Below are positions 51,172-60,724 of a DNA stretch of 64,000 nucleotides, piece by piece; within the stretch, counting starts at the first letter, position 1, and every line of letters starts with the position of its first letter. A program made the translations under genes and the position numbers. The stretch is from Treponema primitia ZAS-1 (GTDB taxonomy: Bacteria > Spirochaetota > Spirochaetia > Treponematales > Breznakiellaceae). The notes under the pieces were generated by a model. That model saw only the letters and a program-made list of their open reading frames with translations, ran no database searches and was not told the origin of the DNA. The stretch is from contig NZ_AEEA01000058.1 in NCBI RefSeq assembly GCF_000297095.1, positions 148,793-212,792 on the forward strand, given 5' to 3'.

Positions 51172-51245
51172 AGTATACACCCTTGTCAATTGATCTGTCA
51201 ATAAAAATTTTATTAAAAATTACAAATAAATAGGTAAAATTTTTA
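51172..51245. promoter_or_regulatory. Importer promoter with AT-rich operators
   Basis: On the minus strand TTGACA (51201-51196), 18 bp, TATACT (51177-51172). A 15-bp palindrome AATAAAAATTTTATT (51200-51214) overlaps the -35 box, and a shorter one TAAAATTTTTA lies at 51235-51245. They are plausible sites for the divergent LacI protein, though AT-rich sequence gives chance palindromes. Confidence 0.55.
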
Positions 51246-51306
51246 TTAAAAAGGCTTTGAAAAATTTACTAACCTGTGATAGAATACAAAACCAAGGGGC
51301 TGAAAA

Positions 51307-52329
51307 GTGAAACCAACACTACAGGATATTGCCCATTTAGCCGGTGTTTCCCTGTCTACCGTATCCCTGGTACTTTCCCATAAGGGAAAAATTTCCGCTT
51401 CCGTGCGGGAAAAGGTCCGGGCAACGGCAAAAGAGCTGGGCTACAAAAAATATCCCGCCACACCCGCCGAAAAGGCCTTTAAGATCGTGATCCTGTTTCA
51501 TTTTGATCACAACCTGGCCCATACCTGGAATATGCTCCGGCAGGTGACGGTGGAACTCCAGTCCCATCTGGAAAAAAACAACTACCTTACCCTGCTTATA
51601 CCCATAACCTACGATATGCAGGACGATGAAATCTTCAATAAAGTAATTGCCTCGGGCGCCACAGCGGTGTTCTCCATGCACTTTGGGCGGGAAAGCCTTT
51701 TTGCCCGCCTTGAGGACGCGTCCATTCCGGTGGCGGTAATCATCAACAGCCAGTTTCAATCAAAATTTCATACCATTTGCGCGGATAATTTTCAGGGGAG
51801 CTATGATGCGGCATCCCATCTTATCAACCTGGGTCACCGGAATATCATCTATGCTGAATTCGATATCTACCAGCTGCCCATGACCCTGAGTGACCGGTTT
51901 TTGGGATTTTACAAGGCCATACAGGAATTCGGCGTTACCTTTCCCGAAGAGAACAGGCTGCATCTGGATATCCAGGATTCAGAGGGAATAAAAAACAGCT
52001 TCCGGTCCCTGCTTACAAAACCCCAGGGCGAACGGCCCACCGCCGTATTTTTTATCGATGATTATCTTTCCGCCCACTGTCTGGCTATCCTGAAGGATTT
52101 AGGGTTTTCCAGCCCCGCTGATATCAGTATCATCGCCGCCGGTGAAGTCCTGGACTATAACGAACCCTTTGTGGCCCCCATTACCACCATGCGGACAAAC
52201 CCGGCGCTCCTGGGGAAGTTCAGTGCGGAGATGATCTTTAATATTCTGGAAAGCGCCCAGGAAAGTAATCATGTTTTAAAGATAAAACAACAACTGATCG
52301 AACGGGGAAGCTGCAGGAAGATTTGCTGA
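51307..52329 (+). CDS. LacI-family transcriptional regulator
   Basis: 340 residues, GTG start. The DNA-binding head PTLQDIAHLAGVSLSTVSLVL is canonical. A ligand domain (60-335) follows with HFDHNLAHTWN and VFFIDDYLSAHCLAILKDLGF. It is divergent from the importer/lactonase operon and most likely its repressor. Confidence 0.92.
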   Translation: MKPTLQDIAHLAGVSLSTVSLVLSHKGKISASVREKVRATAKELGYKKYPATPAEKAFKIVILFHFDHNLAHTWNMLRQVTVELQSHLEKNNYLTLLIPITYDMQDDEIFNKVIASGATAVFSMHFGRESLFARLEDASIPVAVIINSQFQSKFHTICADNFQGSYDAASHLINLGHRNIIYAEFDIYQLPMTLSDRFLGFYKAIQEFGVTFPEENRLHLDIQDSEGIKNSFRSLLTKPQGERPTAVFFIDDYLSAHCLAILKDLGFSSPADISIIAAGEVLDYNEPFVAPITTMRTNPALLGKFSAEMIFNILESAQESNHVLKIKQQLIERGSCRKIC

Positions 52330-52344
52330 ACGAATCGGACGGAA

Positions 52345-52842
52345 TCACCGGCCGGTCAGCATATCCAGCCCGTGACGCAGTGTACCGATGATGAACCCCA
52401 GATTCTCCCGTACCGCCTTGGGGCTGCCGGGGAGGTTGACGATCAGGGTATCGGCGCGGATCGCAGAAACGGCCCGGCTGAGCATGGCCCGGGGGGTGAT
52501 GCTGAGACTGTTCCAGCGCATGGCCTCGCTGATACCGGGGACCAGACGTTCGGCTACCGCTAAGGTGGCTTCGGGCATCAGGTCTCGGGGGGAAAACCCG
52601 GTACCCCCGGTGGTGAGGATCAGGTCCGCAGTATGGGTGTCGCAGAGGCGCTTTAACTCATCCTCCAGGAGGGGCTGCTCGTCCGGCAGGAGGGTGTAGC
52701 TCACCACCCGGAAACCTGCGGCTTCAGCCATTTCCCGGATCAAGGGGCCGCTCAGGTCCTCCTGCTCACCCCGGGAAGAGCGGTCGCTGGAGGTGATGAT
52801 TGCCGCGCGGTATGTATATTGGGAGCCCTCTTTACCGGACAT
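52345..52842 (-). CDS. mog: Molybdopterin adenylyltransferase, MoaB/MogA
   Basis: 165 residues with ITSSDRSSRGEQEDLSGPLI at the N-terminus, LTTGGTGFSPRDLMPEAT in the middle and VNLPGSPKAVRENL near the end. It adenylates molybdopterin before metal insertion. Overlap with the MOSC gene by 11 bp. Confidence 0.93.
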   Translation of the reverse strand: MSGKEGSQYTYRAAIITSSDRSSRGEQEDLSGPLIREMAEAAGFRVVSYTLLPDEQPLLEDELKRLCDTHTADLILTTGGTGFSPRDLMPEATLAVAERLVPGISEAMRWNSLSITPRAMLSRAVSAIRADTLIVNLPGSPKAVRENLGFIIGTLRHGLDMLTGR

Positions 52843-53260
52843 TGAGTTCGTCCCCGGCGCTGATCACGCCTCCGTGGATAACCCGGGCAAAAACCCCTTC
52901 CCGGGGCATGATACAATCCCCCATGGTCTGGAAAATCTGGCAGCCATTGTGACATTCCTTTCCGATCTGGGTCATTTCCAGAATAACGTCCCCGGAATGA
53001 AAAATGGTTCCCACGGGGAGGCTTGAAAAATCGATGCCGTCCACCACGAGATTCTCCCCAAAGTCGCCGTCTACCACCTTTGCGCCCCGGGCCCGGAAGG
53101 CCTCGATCTTCTGGTGGGAAAGAAGGCTTACCTGCCGGTGCCAGTTGCCGGCGTGGGCATCCCCCTTGAGTCCGTGGTTTTCCACCAGTTCCGCCTGACC
53201 TACATTCCGCTTGGCCGTCCCCTTGGCGGGGCTCATGCACACCGCTAATACTTTTCCCAT
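52832..53260 (-). CDS. MOSC-domain protein
   Basis: 142 residues, a stand-alone MOSC domain: NHGLKGDAHAGNWHRQVSLLS near the N-terminus and IGKECHNGCQIFQTMGDC, with the conserved Cys, near the C-terminus. Such small MOSC proteins are co-encoded with moa genes and are thought to carry sulfur or the cofactor. It starts 2 bp after moaA. Confidence 0.9.
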   Translation of the reverse strand: MGKVLAVCMSPAKGTAKRNVGQAELVENHGLKGDAHAGNWHRQVSLLSHQKIEAFRARGAKVVDGDFGENLVVDGIDFSSLPVGTIFHSGDVILEMTQIGKECHNGCQIFQTMGDCIMPREGVFARVIHGGVISAGDELNVR

Positions 53261-53262
53261 AT

Positions 53263-54312
53263 CTATCCTCCGATGTGGTACATGCCGCTTACATGGTTTG
53301 TCCGCTCCCGTTCATAAACCGCCGAAAAATTGTGGGATGGGGGTTTCTGAGCCACCAGTTCCGCCACCGCCGCCGCAAGATCCGCATCGGGAGCGCCGCC
53401 CCGGAGCAGAGCCCGGAGATCCTTGCCGGTATCGCTGGAAAGGCAGGGCTTGAGGATGCCGCCGGAACTGAGCCGCAGCCGGTTACAGGTTTCGCAGAAA
53501 CCTTCGCTCACCGCGTTGATAAAGCCGATCTTACCGGCAAAGTCCGGCAGGGAATAATACTCCGCCGGGCCGTTACCCAGTCTGCCGGTATAAGGGATCA
53601 GCTTGCCGTAGGCCTGTTCCAGCATAGCCGCCACCTCGGCCCCGGGGATGGGTTCCAGGGAACCGGCGGAACCCAGGGGCATGAGCTCGATAAAACGAAC
53701 CGCCCGGTTCACGTTACGGGCCAGGGCGGCTATACCGGCGAGATCCGTCTCGTTGAAGCCCCGGAGGGGCACGCAGTTCAGCTTGACCGGGATGCCCAGG
53801 GTTTGGGCGCGATCCAGGGCGCGCAGTATGGCGGGAAGCCCCTGGCCGCGGACAAATGCATCGGAGGCGGTACGGGTAAGCCTGCTAAACCGCTCCGGGT
53901 CCAGGGTGTCCAGGCTGATATTAACGCCGTCCACCGGGCGCCCGGCGCCGTCTGCGGCGGCTTCGTCGAAAAACTCCTCCAGGAGAATGCCGTTGGTGGT
54001 AATCGTAACCTGCTCGATCCCGGGGATAGTCTTGAGCTTCGCGATAAACCCCGCCACCCCTTTGCGTACCAGGGGCTCCCCGCCGGTAACCTTGACCTTG
54101 CGGATCCCCATACCTGCCATGATCCCGCAGAGCCGGAGTATCTCCTCAAAGGAAAGCATATCCCCGTGGGGCTTCCACTCCACCCCCTCGGCGGGCATAC
54201 AGTACACGCAGCGCAGATTGCACCGGTCCGTTACGGAGATACGGAGATAATCGATGATCCTGCCATACCGGTCTATCATGGGAGGAACTGCGGATATCCG
54301 TTGAGTGTTCAT
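53263..54312 (-). CDS. moaA: GTP 3',8-cyclase MoaA
   Basis: 349 residues. Radical-SAM Cys CNLRCVYC (about 34-41), KVTGGEPLVRKG and the C-terminal Cys triad CETCNRLRLSSGGILKPCL are all present. The chain ends in Gly-Gly as required for activity. With MoaC it performs the first step of molybdopterin synthesis. It overlaps moaC by ATGA. Confidence 0.96.
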   Translation of the reverse strand: MNTQRISAVPPMIDRYGRIIDYLRISVTDRCNLRCVYCMPAEGVEWKPHGDMLSFEEILRLCGIMAGMGIRKVKVTGGEPLVRKGVAGFIAKLKTIPGIEQVTITTNGILLEEFFDEAAADGAGRPVDGVNISLDTLDPERFSRLTRTASDAFVRGQGLPAILRALDRAQTLGIPVKLNCVPLRGFNETDLAGIAALARNVNRAVRFIELMPLGSAGSLEPIPGAEVAAMLEQAYGKLIPYTGRLGNGPAEYYSLPDFAGKIGFINAVSEGFCETCNRLRLSSGGILKPCLSSDTGKDLRALLRGGAPDADLAAAVAELVAQKPPSHNFSAVYERERTNHVSGMYHIGG

Positions 54313-54815
54313 GATCCGATCTCCGTCCCTTCTGCCCGCTTAAAATGCCCGCTTTTGCCCCCCGACTTTTCCCAAAGACGGATATTGCCGATAACCATAG
54401 CCCGGTCCAGGGCTTTGCACATATCGTAAATCGTAAGGAGCGCCGCCGATACCCCCATAAGGGCTTCCATTTCCGCCCCGGTTTTGCCGGAAAGCTTTAC
54501 CGAACAAACAGCCTCTATCCTGGTAACGGGGGCATCCACAATAGTAAAGTCGATGGTACACTGGTCAAAATTTAAGGGGTGGCAGAGGGGAATGATATCG
54601 GCGGTCTTTTTGGCGGCCATGATCCCGGCGATACGGGCTACCCCCAGGACATCACCTTTTTTGGCGGTCCCCCCGCGGATGGCCTCCAGGGTTTCCCCGC
54701 TTATGGTGATATCCCCCTTAGCTATGGCCGTCCGGGATCTTACATCCTTCTCGGAAACATCAACCATGATGGCATTACCGCCGGCGTCGAAATGGGTAAA
54801 TCCCTTGTCCGTCAT
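54309..54815 (-). CDS. moaC: Cyclic pyranopterin monophosphate synthase MoaC
   Basis: 168 residues: MVDVSEKDVRSRTAIAKG at the N-terminus, IPLCHPLNFDQC with the catalytic-site His, and KTGAEMEALMGVSAALLTIYDMCK. It converts the MoaA product to cPMP. First gene of moaC-moaA-MOSC-mog. Confidence 0.96.
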   Translation of the reverse strand: MTDKGFTHFDAGGNAIMVDVSEKDVRSRTAIAKGDITISGETLEAIRGGTAKKGDVLGVARIAGIMAAKKTADIIPLCHPLNFDQCTIDFTIVDAPVTRIEAVCSVKLSGKTGAEMEALMGVSAALLTIYDMCKALDRAMVIGNIRLWEKSGGKSGHFKRAEGTEIGS

Positions 54816-54891
54816 TGCCGCACTCCCCGATACATACCCTACCAGTATAGCATATTTTTAGAACCGGACAAGAAAAAAATGTATGGATTTC

Positions 54892-56001
54892 TTAGGGGAT
54901 CAGATCCTCAAACACAATCCCTTCCCCGGCGGGGATGAACCGGGTAGTTTTTCTGCCCCCAAGCTTTGTTTCCCAGCATGGGTGCAGACCCGGGCGGAGT
55001 ATTTTCTCGGTACGGAGGACGGCGAAGTCTCCGGGGACCAGGGTTTCCCCGGCCTGTATGTCCCGGAGTGCGTGGATGGATCGGTTAGTCCGCTCGTAGT
55101 TTGCCTGCTCCGATGGGGCCAGCTGTTTAACGCCATCCCCCAGGATGGCCTCCACGGTATCCTTCCCCCGCTCCCGGCTTATCGCCTCCAGGGCTTCTTG
55201 TCCCAGAACCGATACCCGGCGTACCGCCCGGACCATGCGCTTGAAGTCCGCCGGAGTCTGGGCTATGGGGTCGTCAAGGCCCGGGTCATCCCGGCTCAGG
55301 CAGAAATGCTTTTCAATTACCGCCGCGCCCATGGCCGCTGCCAGGGAGGGAACCAGTTCCGGATCCGCACTGTGGTCGCTGACACCCACGGGGCAGCCGA
55401 ATATTGCCGCCAGATTGGGCAGAACACGGAGATTGTAGTCCCGCTCCGGAGCGGGATAGGCGGTAACGCAGTGGAGGAGGCAGGCAAGGCTTGGGGGAAA
55501 AATCTCCAGGGCAGCCTCTATATCAGAAAGCCGGGAAACACCGGTGGAAAGCAGGGCGGGGAGACCGTAGGAGGCAAGCTCCGCGAGAAGCCCCGTGTAG
55601 TTCAGCTCCGGGGAGGCGATTTTCAACAGACGGGGCTTAAGGCTCCGCAGTTCCCGGGCGCTCCGAATACCGAAGGGACTGGCCAGGAATAGGAGGCCCA
55701 GGGACTCGGCGTAGTCCTTCAGCTCACCGTAAAAGCCGATATCAAGTTCAAGTTTCTTAAAGCGGTCGTAGAGCCGTATGCGGCCCCCGGGGAGGGACAC
55801 CTCACCGGTGTTTGGGTGGAGGATTTCATCGGCATAGACAATCTGGAATTTGACACAGTCCGCCCCGGAATCCGCCGCCGCATCGATCAGTTCCCGGGCC
55901 TTTCCCAGGGACCCCCCATGGGAGGTCCCCAACTCGGCGATGATAAGTACATGATCGGGCCCGTAACTTGCATTGCCGAGGGTAAAATTTTTTTCGATCA
56001 T
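54892..56001 (-). CDS. neuB: NeuB-family sialic-acid-type synthase with SAF domain
   Basis: 369 residues from the ATG at 56001, which overlaps the marC stop as ATGA. The NeuB TIM barrel (about 10-280) has IIAELGTSHGGSLGKARELI, VKFQIVYADEI, and VGVSDHSADPELVPSLAA. A C-terminal SAF domain follows (about 305-365). The family condenses phosphoenolpyruvate with a hexosamine to make sialic, legionaminic or pseudaminic acids; in spirochaetes flagellar or surface glycans are the likely use. No other pathway genes are adjacent. Confidence 0.88.
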   Translation of the reverse strand: MIEKNFTLGNASYGPDHVLIIAELGTSHGGSLGKARELIDAAADSGADCVKFQIVYADEILHPNTGEVSLPGGRIRLYDRFKKLELDIGFYGELKDYAESLGLLFLASPFGIRSARELRSLKPRLLKIASPELNYTGLLAELASYGLPALLSTGVSRLSDIEAALEIFPPSLACLLHCVTAYPAPERDYNLRVLPNLAAIFGCPVGVSDHSADPELVPSLAAAMGAAVIEKHFCLSRDDPGLDDPIAQTPADFKRMVRAVRRVSVLGQEALEAISRERGKDTVEAILGDGVKQLAPSEQANYERTNRSIHALRDIQAGETLVPGDFAVLRTEKILRPGLHPCWETKLGGRKTTRFIPAGEGIVFEDLIP

Positions 56002-56618
56002 GGCCCTTTCAGTATTCCCAGGGCGGTCAGTCCGTTGTAGATAAACTGTACCGCAAAACCCGCAAGGATAAGGCCCATGATTTTTTCCAGCACGAATATG
56101 CCCATGGTTCCCAGAAGCTTCAGGATCAGGAGGCTGCCCCGGAGGGACAGGTAGGTACAGAGCAGGCCGATAATAACTGCGGGAAACAAAAGGGTGAAGG
56201 AGTACAGCCAACTATGCCCATTGGTCATGAACACCATTATTACGGTCAATAGACCGGGACCGGCGATAAGCGGTATGGCCAGGGGAAAGAGGGCGATGTA
56301 AGTGCCGTGGCTGTCATCATCGGGCATTTTGCGGGTCCCCGGTTTGTTGTAGATCATCTCAAAGGAAATCAGGAAGAACAGTATGCCGCCGGATATGTAA
56401 AAGGACCCGGGCATGATACCGAAAAAAAGGAGCAGGAATTTTCCCGCCAACAGAAATATGAGTATTACTATCGAGGCAATCAGTACCGATTTGGTAATGA
56501 TTGAATTCCTGTCCTTTTTATCCAGGCCGGCGGTAAAAGAAATAAACTGCGGAATAATCCCTATGGGGTCCATGACCAGGAGAACCGTAAAAAGTATCTG
56601 CAAAAAATCACGAACCAT
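55998..56618 (-). CDS. MarC-family membrane protein
   Basis: 206 residues with six hydrophobic helices; LLVMDPIGIIPQFI and PLAIPLIAGPGLLTVIM are the family motifs. The function of MarC/YhgN proteins is unresolved. It overlaps neuB by 4 bp. Confidence 0.9.
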   Translation of the reverse strand: MVRDFLQILFTVLLVMDPIGIIPQFISFTAGLDKKDRNSIITKSVLIASIVILIFLLAGKFLLLFFGIMPGSFYISGGILFFLISFEMIYNKPGTRKMPDDDSHGTYIALFPLAIPLIAGPGLLTVIMVFMTNGHSWLYSFTLLFPAVIIGLLCTYLSLRGSLLILKLLGTMGIFVLEKIMGLILAGFAVQFIYNGLTALGILKGP

Positions 56619-56647
56619 CTTTTTACTGTTCTCCCTTCACCGTTTTC

Positions 56648-58153
56648 CTACCGCTTATACTTCAGGGTCTCCAGGGTATTGTCCCCCCGGATAACCTCAA
56701 ACCAGAGTTCCTTGCCGGCCTTTTCCCGAAGGGTACGGTAGAAGGCGGCCAGGTTACTTACCTTCTCGCCATTGACGCCGATGATCCGGTCCCCCCGCTG
56801 GAGACCCACCACCGAGGCGGGGCTCTTGTCGACAAGCTGGACCACCACCAGACCCTGAATATCCTTATCCATGTTAAAGGCGGTCCTGATAGCATCGTTA
56901 ATGGCGGCCACCACAAGCCCGGGCCAAAGTTTGCTGTTCTCCGCCGCAGTTTCGTTGTTCCGGGCCTCAATGCGGACCGTTAGATCCTGGGCGGCGCCGG
57001 CCCTGAAAATCGTAAAGTCAGCCCGCTCGCCGGGTTTAAGATCCCCCACGGCCAGCATCAGGGGGTTTACTCCCCGCATTTCCCTGCCGTTGATATGGGT
57101 AATAAAATCGCCGGGCTGGATGCCCGCTTTATCCGCCGGAGAACCCAGGAAAACCTGGGTAGCCAGGGCGCCCCGCTTTCCCTCCAGGCCCAGCGCCTGG
57201 ACTGTCTCCCGGTCCGCTTCGGCAAGGGAAACCCCCAGCCAACCGTAGCTAACCTCACCGGAATTGATGAAATCATCGATAGTACGTTTCGCGTTGTTGA
57301 TGGGAATGGCAAACCCAAGCCCTACGGATCCGCCGGAGCTATTGCTGGCTATCCAGGTGTTGATCCCAATAACCTCCCCCCGGATATTCACCAGGGCGCC
57401 CCCGGAATTCCCCTGGTTGATGGAAGTGTCGGTCTGGATAAAATCGTTGATATTGCCGCCGGGACCGCCGGTGCGCCCCACGGCGCTCACGATACCCAGG
57501 GTTACGGAGGACATAAAGCCCAGGGGATTACCCACGGCGATGGACCAGTCCCCCACACGGACCGCATCGGAATCCCCCAGCTCCGCCAGGGGAATCGGGT
57601 CGGCGGAGCTGAAGGACACCAGGGCCAGATCCTTCCGCTCGTCCTTTCCAACCAATACGGCGGGGATCTCCTTACCGTCGTTGAGGGCCACCACGATCTC
57701 ATTGGCATCCCCCACCACATGGTTATTGGTCAGCACATAGTAGGTGTCACCGTTCCTCCGGACCACGATCCCCGAACCCAAGCCGCCGGACCGGTATTCC
57801 CGTTCCTGGTTGCCGCCGTCCCGGGGGCCAAAGAAAAATTCCCAGGGTATGCCGTTAAAATTGGGAACCTGCTGGCGGCGTATGGAAACCGTCTTAAGCT
57901 CCACCACCGATGGCAGCACCTTATCCGCCACAGATCGGAACACCGTCTGGAGTCCCTCGGCAATTTTCAGGGCATCCTCGGGGATAACCACATCGGAATA
58001 GCCCGGATTACCCTGTGCCTTAACGGTTTTTGATGAAAACCGGGTGGAACAGGAAAAGGAGAGAAAAGCCAGGGAAAATCCGAAGATCGCCCCCAGAAGG
58101 ACAAGGTTAAAGATAAAAAAATTCTTCGATGATAAGCGTTGAGAAAAGTTCAT
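56648..58153 (-). CDS. htrA: HtrA/DegP-type serine protease
   Basis: 501 residues; the ATG at 58153 has AAGGAG at proper distance. An N-terminal membrane anchor (about 10-32) leads to the trypsin-like domain with His in TNNHVVGDAN, Asp in RKDLALVSF and Ser in QGNSGGALVN. Two PDZ domains follow (about 285-380 and 400-495). It degrades or refolds misfolded envelope proteins in the periplasm. Confidence 0.94.
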   Translation of the reverse strand: MNFSQRLSSKNFFIFNLVLLGAIFGFSLAFLSFSCSTRFSSKTVKAQGNPGYSDVVIPEDALKIAEGLQTVFRSVADKVLPSVVELKTVSIRRQQVPNFNGIPWEFFFGPRDGGNQEREYRSGGLGSGIVVRRNGDTYYVLTNNHVVGDANEIVVALNDGKEIPAVLVGKDERKDLALVSFSSADPIPLAELGDSDAVRVGDWSIAVGNPLGFMSSVTLGIVSAVGRTGGPGGNINDFIQTDTSINQGNSGGALVNIRGEVIGINTWIASNSSGGSVGLGFAIPINNAKRTIDDFINSGEVSYGWLGVSLAEADRETVQALGLEGKRGALATQVFLGSPADKAGIQPGDFITHINGREMRGVNPLMLAVGDLKPGERADFTIFRAGAAQDLTVRIEARNNETAAENSKLWPGLVVAAINDAIRTAFNMDKDIQGLVVVQLVDKSPASVVGLQRGDRIIGVNGEKVSNLAAFYRTLREKAGKELWFEVIRGDNTLETLKYKR

Positions 58154-58246
58154 ATACATATACTCCTTTTTAATAAACTATGGTTGAATGGAATTGCATG
58201 TTTTATTAGATCCTCTTAATAATATAATCTTTTTTTTCATTAATGG

Positions 58247-59029
58247 TTACAATTTTTTGGGGCTCGCTGCGGGGTTATACTCGGTAAGAATTTCCGTATG
58301 ATCACTGAAAATGGCGATGGTATGCTCCCAATGGGATGACAGCTTGCCATCAGTTGTTACCACGGTCCAGCCATCTTCCAGGATCTCCACATCGGAGGTC
58401 CCCAGGTTGATCATCGGTTCTATGGCGATAACCATGCCTCCGCTCAGACGGGGGTTGGGGCCGTGGGGGTAGTTAGGCACCTGGGGGTCCTCGTGGAGGG
58501 CCAGCCCTACGCCATGGCCGCAGAATTCCTGCACCACCCCATAGTTATGCTCCACCGCGTGTCCCTGAACCGCCCGGGCTATCTGCAGGAGCCTATCCCC
58601 CGCCTTTGCCGCGGCAATCCCTTTGTAAAGGCACTCCCGGGTGGTCACGTTCAGGGCATGGGCGGCATCGCTCACCTTCCCCGCCTCCACGGTGATCGCC
58701 TGGTCGCTGATAAAGCCATCCAGGTCTATGCCGCAATCCAGGGATACCAGGTCCCCTTCGGCTATCTTCCGCTTGGAGGGGATACCATGGATCACTTCTT
58801 CGTTAATGGAAATGCAGATAGCCGCAGGATAGGGGTTTTTCTTTGTCCCAACCCCCAAAAAGGCAGGCTTACCCCCGGCTTTTTTGATCCAGTTCCGGAC
58901 CCACCGGTCAATTTCCAGGGTCTCAACCCCAGGCTTAACCAGGGGCAGCAGTTCCGTATACATGGTACTGAGCAGTTTGCAGGATGTCCGTATCCCGGCG
59001 ATTTGTTGTTCGTTTTTTAACCTAATCAT
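58247..59029 (-). CDS. map: Methionine aminopeptidase, type I
   Basis: 260 residues. Metal ligands are visible in VSLDCGID (Asp), FISDQAITVE (Asp), GHGVGLALHEDP (His), VIAIEPMI (Glu) and WEHTIAIF (Glu). It removes the initiator Met. No N-terminal SH3-binding extension is present. Confidence 0.95.
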   Translation of the reverse strand: MIRLKNEQQIAGIRTSCKLLSTMYTELLPLVKPGVETLEIDRWVRNWIKKAGGKPAFLGVGTKKNPYPAAICISINEEVIHGIPSKRKIAEGDLVSLDCGIDLDGFISDQAITVEAGKVSDAAHALNVTTRECLYKGIAAAKAGDRLLQIARAVQGHAVEHNYGVVQEFCGHGVGLALHEDPQVPNYPHGPNPRLSGGMVIAIEPMINLGTSDVEILEDGWTVVTTDGKLSSHWEHTIAIFSDHTEILTEYNPAASPKKL

Positions 59030-59047
59030 ATTTAGTCCTTAGATTCG

Positions 59048-59866
59048 CTATACGTTGAGCTTCCGCCGGAGCTGCATCACATTGGACAGGGCGGGATCCC
59101 GTCTCAGCGCTTCCCGGAAAATCCCCTGGGCAGTCTGCAGATCCCCCATATGGACCAGGGTTTCCGCCATGGAACGCAGCCACCGGGCTTCGTCCTTAGG
59201 GGGAAAACGCAGCTCCATAAGGATCTCCATACATTCCAGGTAGGTTTCGGCGTCCACCGCAGTTTTCAGACGCAGCCGGACCAGTTCCTTGAGGAAGGTC
59301 TCCACATCGGGCATGAAGTGGCGAAAATAGGGCCGTCGGCGTTCTTCCCGGACCAGGGTCACCAGAAGCATAAAGGCCTCGTAATACCGCTGCCGCTTGT
59401 CCAGTTCCTCCGCCAGGATAAAGGCGCAGTCCATCCAATCTTCCCGCTCAAGGTATTGTTCCAAGGGAAAATCCAGGCCACCCCGGGCTTCCCATATCTT
59501 CAGGGCCTCCTCGTATTCCAAATGGAGGAGCTCGAAAAAAATAAGTTTTGCCTGGGATGCACCGTCCTCGGGCTGTTCCCGAAGAAAGGTCCGGTAATCG
59601 AAACGGTAGGTCCCCACAAAGCGACCATAGGCCTGGTCATACTCGCTGCGGCGGTTCTGGTCCGACAGCACCTCATAGGCATTGAGGAGCCTGCGCATCT
59701 CATCTTCCGCAAGGATCCCCTGGGCAGTAACCGTCCCCGCTATATCCGGGTGGATCTGTTTCGCCTTTTCCCGAAAAGCCTTCTTTATATCCTGAAAGGA
59801 AGCGGTATGATTTACGCCAAGGAGGGAATAATAGTTATCCAATGCGCTTACCCAATTCTTCCGCAT
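59048..59866 (-). CDS. J-domain protein with helical repeat C-terminus
   Basis: 272 residues. A J-domain at about 10-80 (NYYSLLGVNHTASFQDIKKAFREKA, HPD motif at IHPDIAG) is followed by helical, TPR-like sequence to the end. There are no Cys-rich or DnaJ C-terminal domains, so it is a class-C co-chaperone directing DnaK to some target. The start is uncertain: ATG 59866, or a TTG at 59842 that overlaps the previous stop and would begin right before the J-domain. Confidence 0.8.
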   Translation of the reverse strand: MRKNWVSALDNYYSLLGVNHTASFQDIKKAFREKAKQIHPDIAGTVTAQGILAEDEMRRLLNAYEVLSDQNRRSEYDQAYGRFVGTYRFDYRTFLREQPEDGASQAKLIFFELLHLEYEEALKIWEARGGLDFPLEQYLEREDWMDCAFILAEELDKRQRYYEAFMLLVTLVREERRRPYFRHFMPDVETFLKELVRLRLKTAVDAETYLECMEILMELRFPPKDEARWLRSMAETLVHMGDLQTAQGIFREALRRDPALSNVMQLRRKLNV

Positions 59867-60236
59867 GGGCTGCGGAGAGGATAATATCGCTCCAGTTGAT
59901 ATACATACCCTCTTTTTCCATACCCCGCATCAGGTTGGTCAAGGCTTTATCCGTAAAGGGGCCGGTTTTTTTAAGGAAGGCGGCGCTTTTTTTCCCCACC
60001 AGGGTTCCCGAGGCAAGCACCCGGTGGAGGGCTTCGGGCATTTTCCCGCCGAACAAAGAAACCGCTTCGGCAACTACGGCGATATACTCATAGGCCGGCA
60101 GGCGGTACGCGTCCCCGGTCCAGGCATCCAATATGTCCACCCGGTGTCCCATGGCTTCCATGCCCTTAGCCAGGGCTGTTACATAATCGGGAATCCCCTT
60201 CCTTTGCGCCGGTACAGAAATAACCACAATTCGCAT
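59835..60236 (-). CDS. Flavodoxin-fold-like protein
   Basis: 133 residues from the ATG at 60236. RIVVISVPAQRKGIPDYVTALAKGMEAMGHRVDIL looks like the first beta-alpha-beta of a flavodoxin-type fold, with YEYIAVVAEAVSLFGGKMPEAL and GKKSAAFLKKTG following. The phosphate loop is not canonical, so flavin binding is uncertain. It lies 2 bp after the UspA gene. Confidence 0.6.
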   Translation of the reverse strand: MRIVVISVPAQRKGIPDYVTALAKGMEAMGHRVDILDAWTGDAYRLPAYEYIAVVAEAVSLFGGKMPEALHRVLASGTLVGKKSAAFLKKTGPFTDKALTNLMRGMEKEGMYINWSDIILSAAHAEELGKRIG

Positions 60237-60238
60237 TT

Positions 60239-60724
60239 TTAAGCCTGCTTGTAAAGTTGATCCACCAGCGGTTCCTTGACCAAAAATACGGAACACTTGG
60301 CGTTGACCATGATTTCCCGGTGAGAATGGGAAATGATATCCCTGGCGCTCCGCTCCTTCTCCCAGCCCCCTAAAATGATGAGATCCGCTTTTTTCTCATC
60401 CGCCACCGTAAGGATTTCGGTATACACCGCCCCCTTGCGGATCGCCCGCTCGATCTTGACTCCCTTGGCCCGTGCCAGTTCTTCCACGAAGGAAAGGTAC
60501 CGTTCCCCGTTAGTCTCCAGGCTCCGTTCATAATCCAGGCTTTCTTCCTGGATAAAAATCTTACTCAGGGTGAGCTGCCGGATAGTGGCGGTATCCACCA
60601 CATAGACCGCGCATAAATGGCATCGGTACTGTTTTGCCATGATGATCGCATACTTTGCCGCCAATATGGACGCATCCGAACCCGAGACTGCTACGACGAG
60701 ATTGGAGATGAGTGGCTTTATCAT
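60239..60724 (-). CDS. Universal stress protein (UspA family)
   Basis: 161 residues, one Usp domain: NLVVAVSGSDASILAAKYAIIMAK at the N-terminus, KADLIILGGWEKERSARDII and NAKCSVFLVK at the end. The usual ATP-binding GxxG-x9-GS(S/T) loop is altered (GGWEKERSARDIISHS), so ATP binding is doubtful. It overlaps atpD by ATGA. Confidence 0.88.
   Translation of the reverse strand: MIKPLISNLVVAVSGSDASILAAKYAIIMAKQYRCHLCAVYVVDTATIRQLTLSKIFIQEESLDYERSLETNGERYLSFVEELARAKGVKIERAIRKGAVYTEILTVADEKKADLIILGGWEKERSARDIISHSHREIMVNAKCSVFLVKEPLVDQLYKQA

Noticed and set aside
53275..54429. Long plus-strand open frame opposite moaA/moaC
   Set aside because: Shadow of genes with complete catalytic motifs on the minus strand.
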